A stretch of 64,000 nt of DNA from Bacteroidota bacterium. Lineage in GTDB: Bacteria; Bacteroidota; Bacteroidia; Chitinophagales; BACL12. The position numbers were made by a program, and so were the translations under genes. This document shows, piece after piece, positions 63,020 through 64,000 of this stretch. Where the stretch lies: positions 2,328,501 through 2,392,500 of the forward strand of contig JADJIS010000003.1 in the NCBI GenBank assembly GCA_016706865.1. The letters are read 5' to 3'. The first letter of the stretch is position 1. Each line of letters opens with the position of its first letter. Under the pieces are notes generated by a model. That model did no database searches, was not told where the DNA came from, and saw nothing but the letters and a program-made list of their open reading frames with translations.

Positions 63020-63520
63020 TTATTCAAATCCCCATTCCGTTCCATTCATCATTGCCGCAATAGTAATTACATTTTGTGTTTTCCGAATCAACAACCAATA
63101 ATCTTTATCCGTTGCAAGAAACCATTCCTTTTCTGCAAAATCCGTTGAGCGAAACATTCCACCAAATTTTGAATCAGCATAAACATCTGCACCAGCAACA
63201 TCATTAAATTCAAATTTTAATTCATATAATGGCCTATTAATATTTTTACCATCCTGTGGAGTATCAAATTTATAATAAATTGTTTTTACAGCATTATTAG
63301 AAAGAGTTTCCGTGAAAGCGATAAATGAATACGCGAAATTAACATCGCGAACCATTTTAGAAGTATCCTTTTGCAATTGAAAATCACTTATTCCCATTCC
63401 TATTTTAATATCACCTGTTCCATCAGGCATAAACATTTTAGGATCTTCGGTCTTAATTATTTGTGCAAAGCAATTTGCAGCTAAAGCAGTTATGGCAATC
63501 AGGGTAAATATTTTTCTCAT
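63020..63520 (-). CDS. Hypothetical secreted protein
   Basis: A 166-residue protein; signal MRKIFTLIAITALAANCFAQ. The mature part has the look of a small periplasmic beta/alpha domain (KIGMGISDFQLQKD; TIYYKFDTPQDG; LYELKFEFNDVAGADVYADSKFG; YWLLIRKTQNVITIAAMMNGTEW). No family was recognised. Promoter box TATATTTG at 63538-63545 lies 18 bp upstream. Confidence 0.75.
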   Translation of the reverse strand: MRKIFTLIAITALAANCFAQIIKTEDPKMFMPDGTGDIKIGMGISDFQLQKDTSKMVRDVNFAYSFIAFTETLSNNAVKTIYYKFDTPQDGKNINRPLYELKFEFNDVAGADVYADSKFGGMFRSTDFAEKEWFLATDKDYWLLIRKTQNVITIAAMMNGTEWGFE

Positions 63521-63537
63521 ATCAGAAATAACTCCGT

Positions 63538-63545
63538 CAAATATA
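63538..63545 (-). promoter_or_regulatory. Putative -7 box TATATTTG for the gene at 63020
   Basis: The minus strand reads TATATTTG, a full match to TAnnTTTG. Confidence 0.45.
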
Positions 63546-63599
63546 AGAAACCTCCAAATAAAAAAACAAAATGAATTTTATGTTTGAAATAATTTGGGC

Positions 63600-64000
63600 G
63601 TTCCCTGCGGGCCGGGCTTTCCGCTGCAACTCCTCGCCTCGTGCCTCGGCTGTGGGGTTTCCGCTACAATCCCTAACGCGGAGTATCATGTATCTGGAAT
63701 CAAGTATCAGTTACTAGGATTTGAGTTCGGGGTTCTGAGTTCGGGGTTCTGAGTTCGGGGTTCTGAGTTCGGGGTTCCGAGTTCGGGGTTCTGAGTTCGG
63801 GGTTCTGAGTTCGGGTACTATTCGGAGGAAATTCACTCGGGCGTGAATTTTTTGATGCCTGCCCGGCCGCTGACGGGTTCTTTATTCCTTGTTCGATACC
63901 TGTCCGCCCTTTGGCGGATTCGATATTGTTGTTCTACTTTTTGGAAATATTACCTAACAATATACCATTGTTATCTATAAAAATTTCGCAAGAAATTTTA
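63600..64000 (+). repeat. Repeat-rich region at the window end
   Basis: No gene is seen. It holds a diverged direct repeat GGGCTTTCCGCTGCAACTCC / GGGTTTCCGCTACAATCCC (about 63615-63675); GTATCAT, GTATCTG, GAATCAA, GTATCAG heptamers (63683-63710); a 13-unit array of alternating GAGTTCG and GGGTTCT (63723-63813); a CCGCC/GGCGG hairpin near 63905; AACAAT/ATTGTT flanking ATACC near 63957; and a fifth GCAA hairpin (63981-63998). The region may continue beyond the window. Confidence 0.88.

Overview
The window reads as chromosome of a low-GC member of the phylum Bacteroidota. The evidence is a type IX secretion system (T9SS) module (a PorP/SprF-like barrel and a PorE-like TPR/propeller/OmpA protein), nine secreted proteins ending in T9SS type A or type B sorting domains, signal peptides that end in AQ or SQ, and -7 promoter boxes of the Bacteroidota form TAnnTTTG close upstream of many genes. 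No rRNA, CRISPR array, insertion sequence, phage or plasmid gene was recognised. The only RNA gene seen is one tRNA-Arg(TCT).

Layout. 1-2.2 kb: the 3' part of ligD, an SDR oxidoreductase and a NUDIX hydrolase. 2.2-8 kb: an operon of one NarL-type response regulator and two membrane histidine kinases; a third kinase of the same kind lies at 10.2-12.1 kb, after an OmpA/TSP3 lipoprotein and a 1-Cys peroxiredoxin. 12.3-16.9 kb: an ELWxxDGT-repeat cargo protein, ung, and a glutamate-cysteine-ligase-like/CBS fusion. 16.9-17.6 kb: dense repeats. 17.6-23.2 kb: a prolyl oligopeptidase lipoprotein, an M48 metalloprotease with a small barrel partner, and tRNA-Arg. 23.3-25.4 kb: a lone OLD-like AAA ATPase. 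25.7-31.8 kb: a fibronectin-type cargo, purC, a DUF3352/propeller membrane protein and a DUF423 protein. 32.2-39.7 kb: a T9SS operon of two paralogous choice-of-anchor-L type B cargo proteins, PorP/SprF and the PorE-like protein. 39.9-44.2 kb: lgt, mtaB, a lipoprotein and a frameshifted cyclase. 44.3-55.8 kb: four T9SS cargos interleaved with a methyltransferase, a GT2 glycosyltransferase and a flippase. 56-64 kb: ssb, a zinc-ribbon protein, a transglutaminase-like protein, YifB/ComM, another cargo and a small secreted protein.

The main theme is the cell surface: sensing (three kinases that probably share one regulator), lipoprotein maturation (lgt), outer-membrane barrels, secretion and surface glycans. 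The most unusual signal is non-coding. At least a dozen short tandem arrays, with about eight unrelated unit sequences, all have a period of exactly 7 bp. Some form part of a mosaic intergenic repeat that carries a GCAA-loop hairpin (five copies) and a long hairpin with G-U pairs. Two genes each carry a one-base deletion that can be reconstructed convincingly; this may be sequencing error or true frame variation. The PorE-like protein ends in what looks like a retropepsin-like domain with the catalytic Asp replaced.
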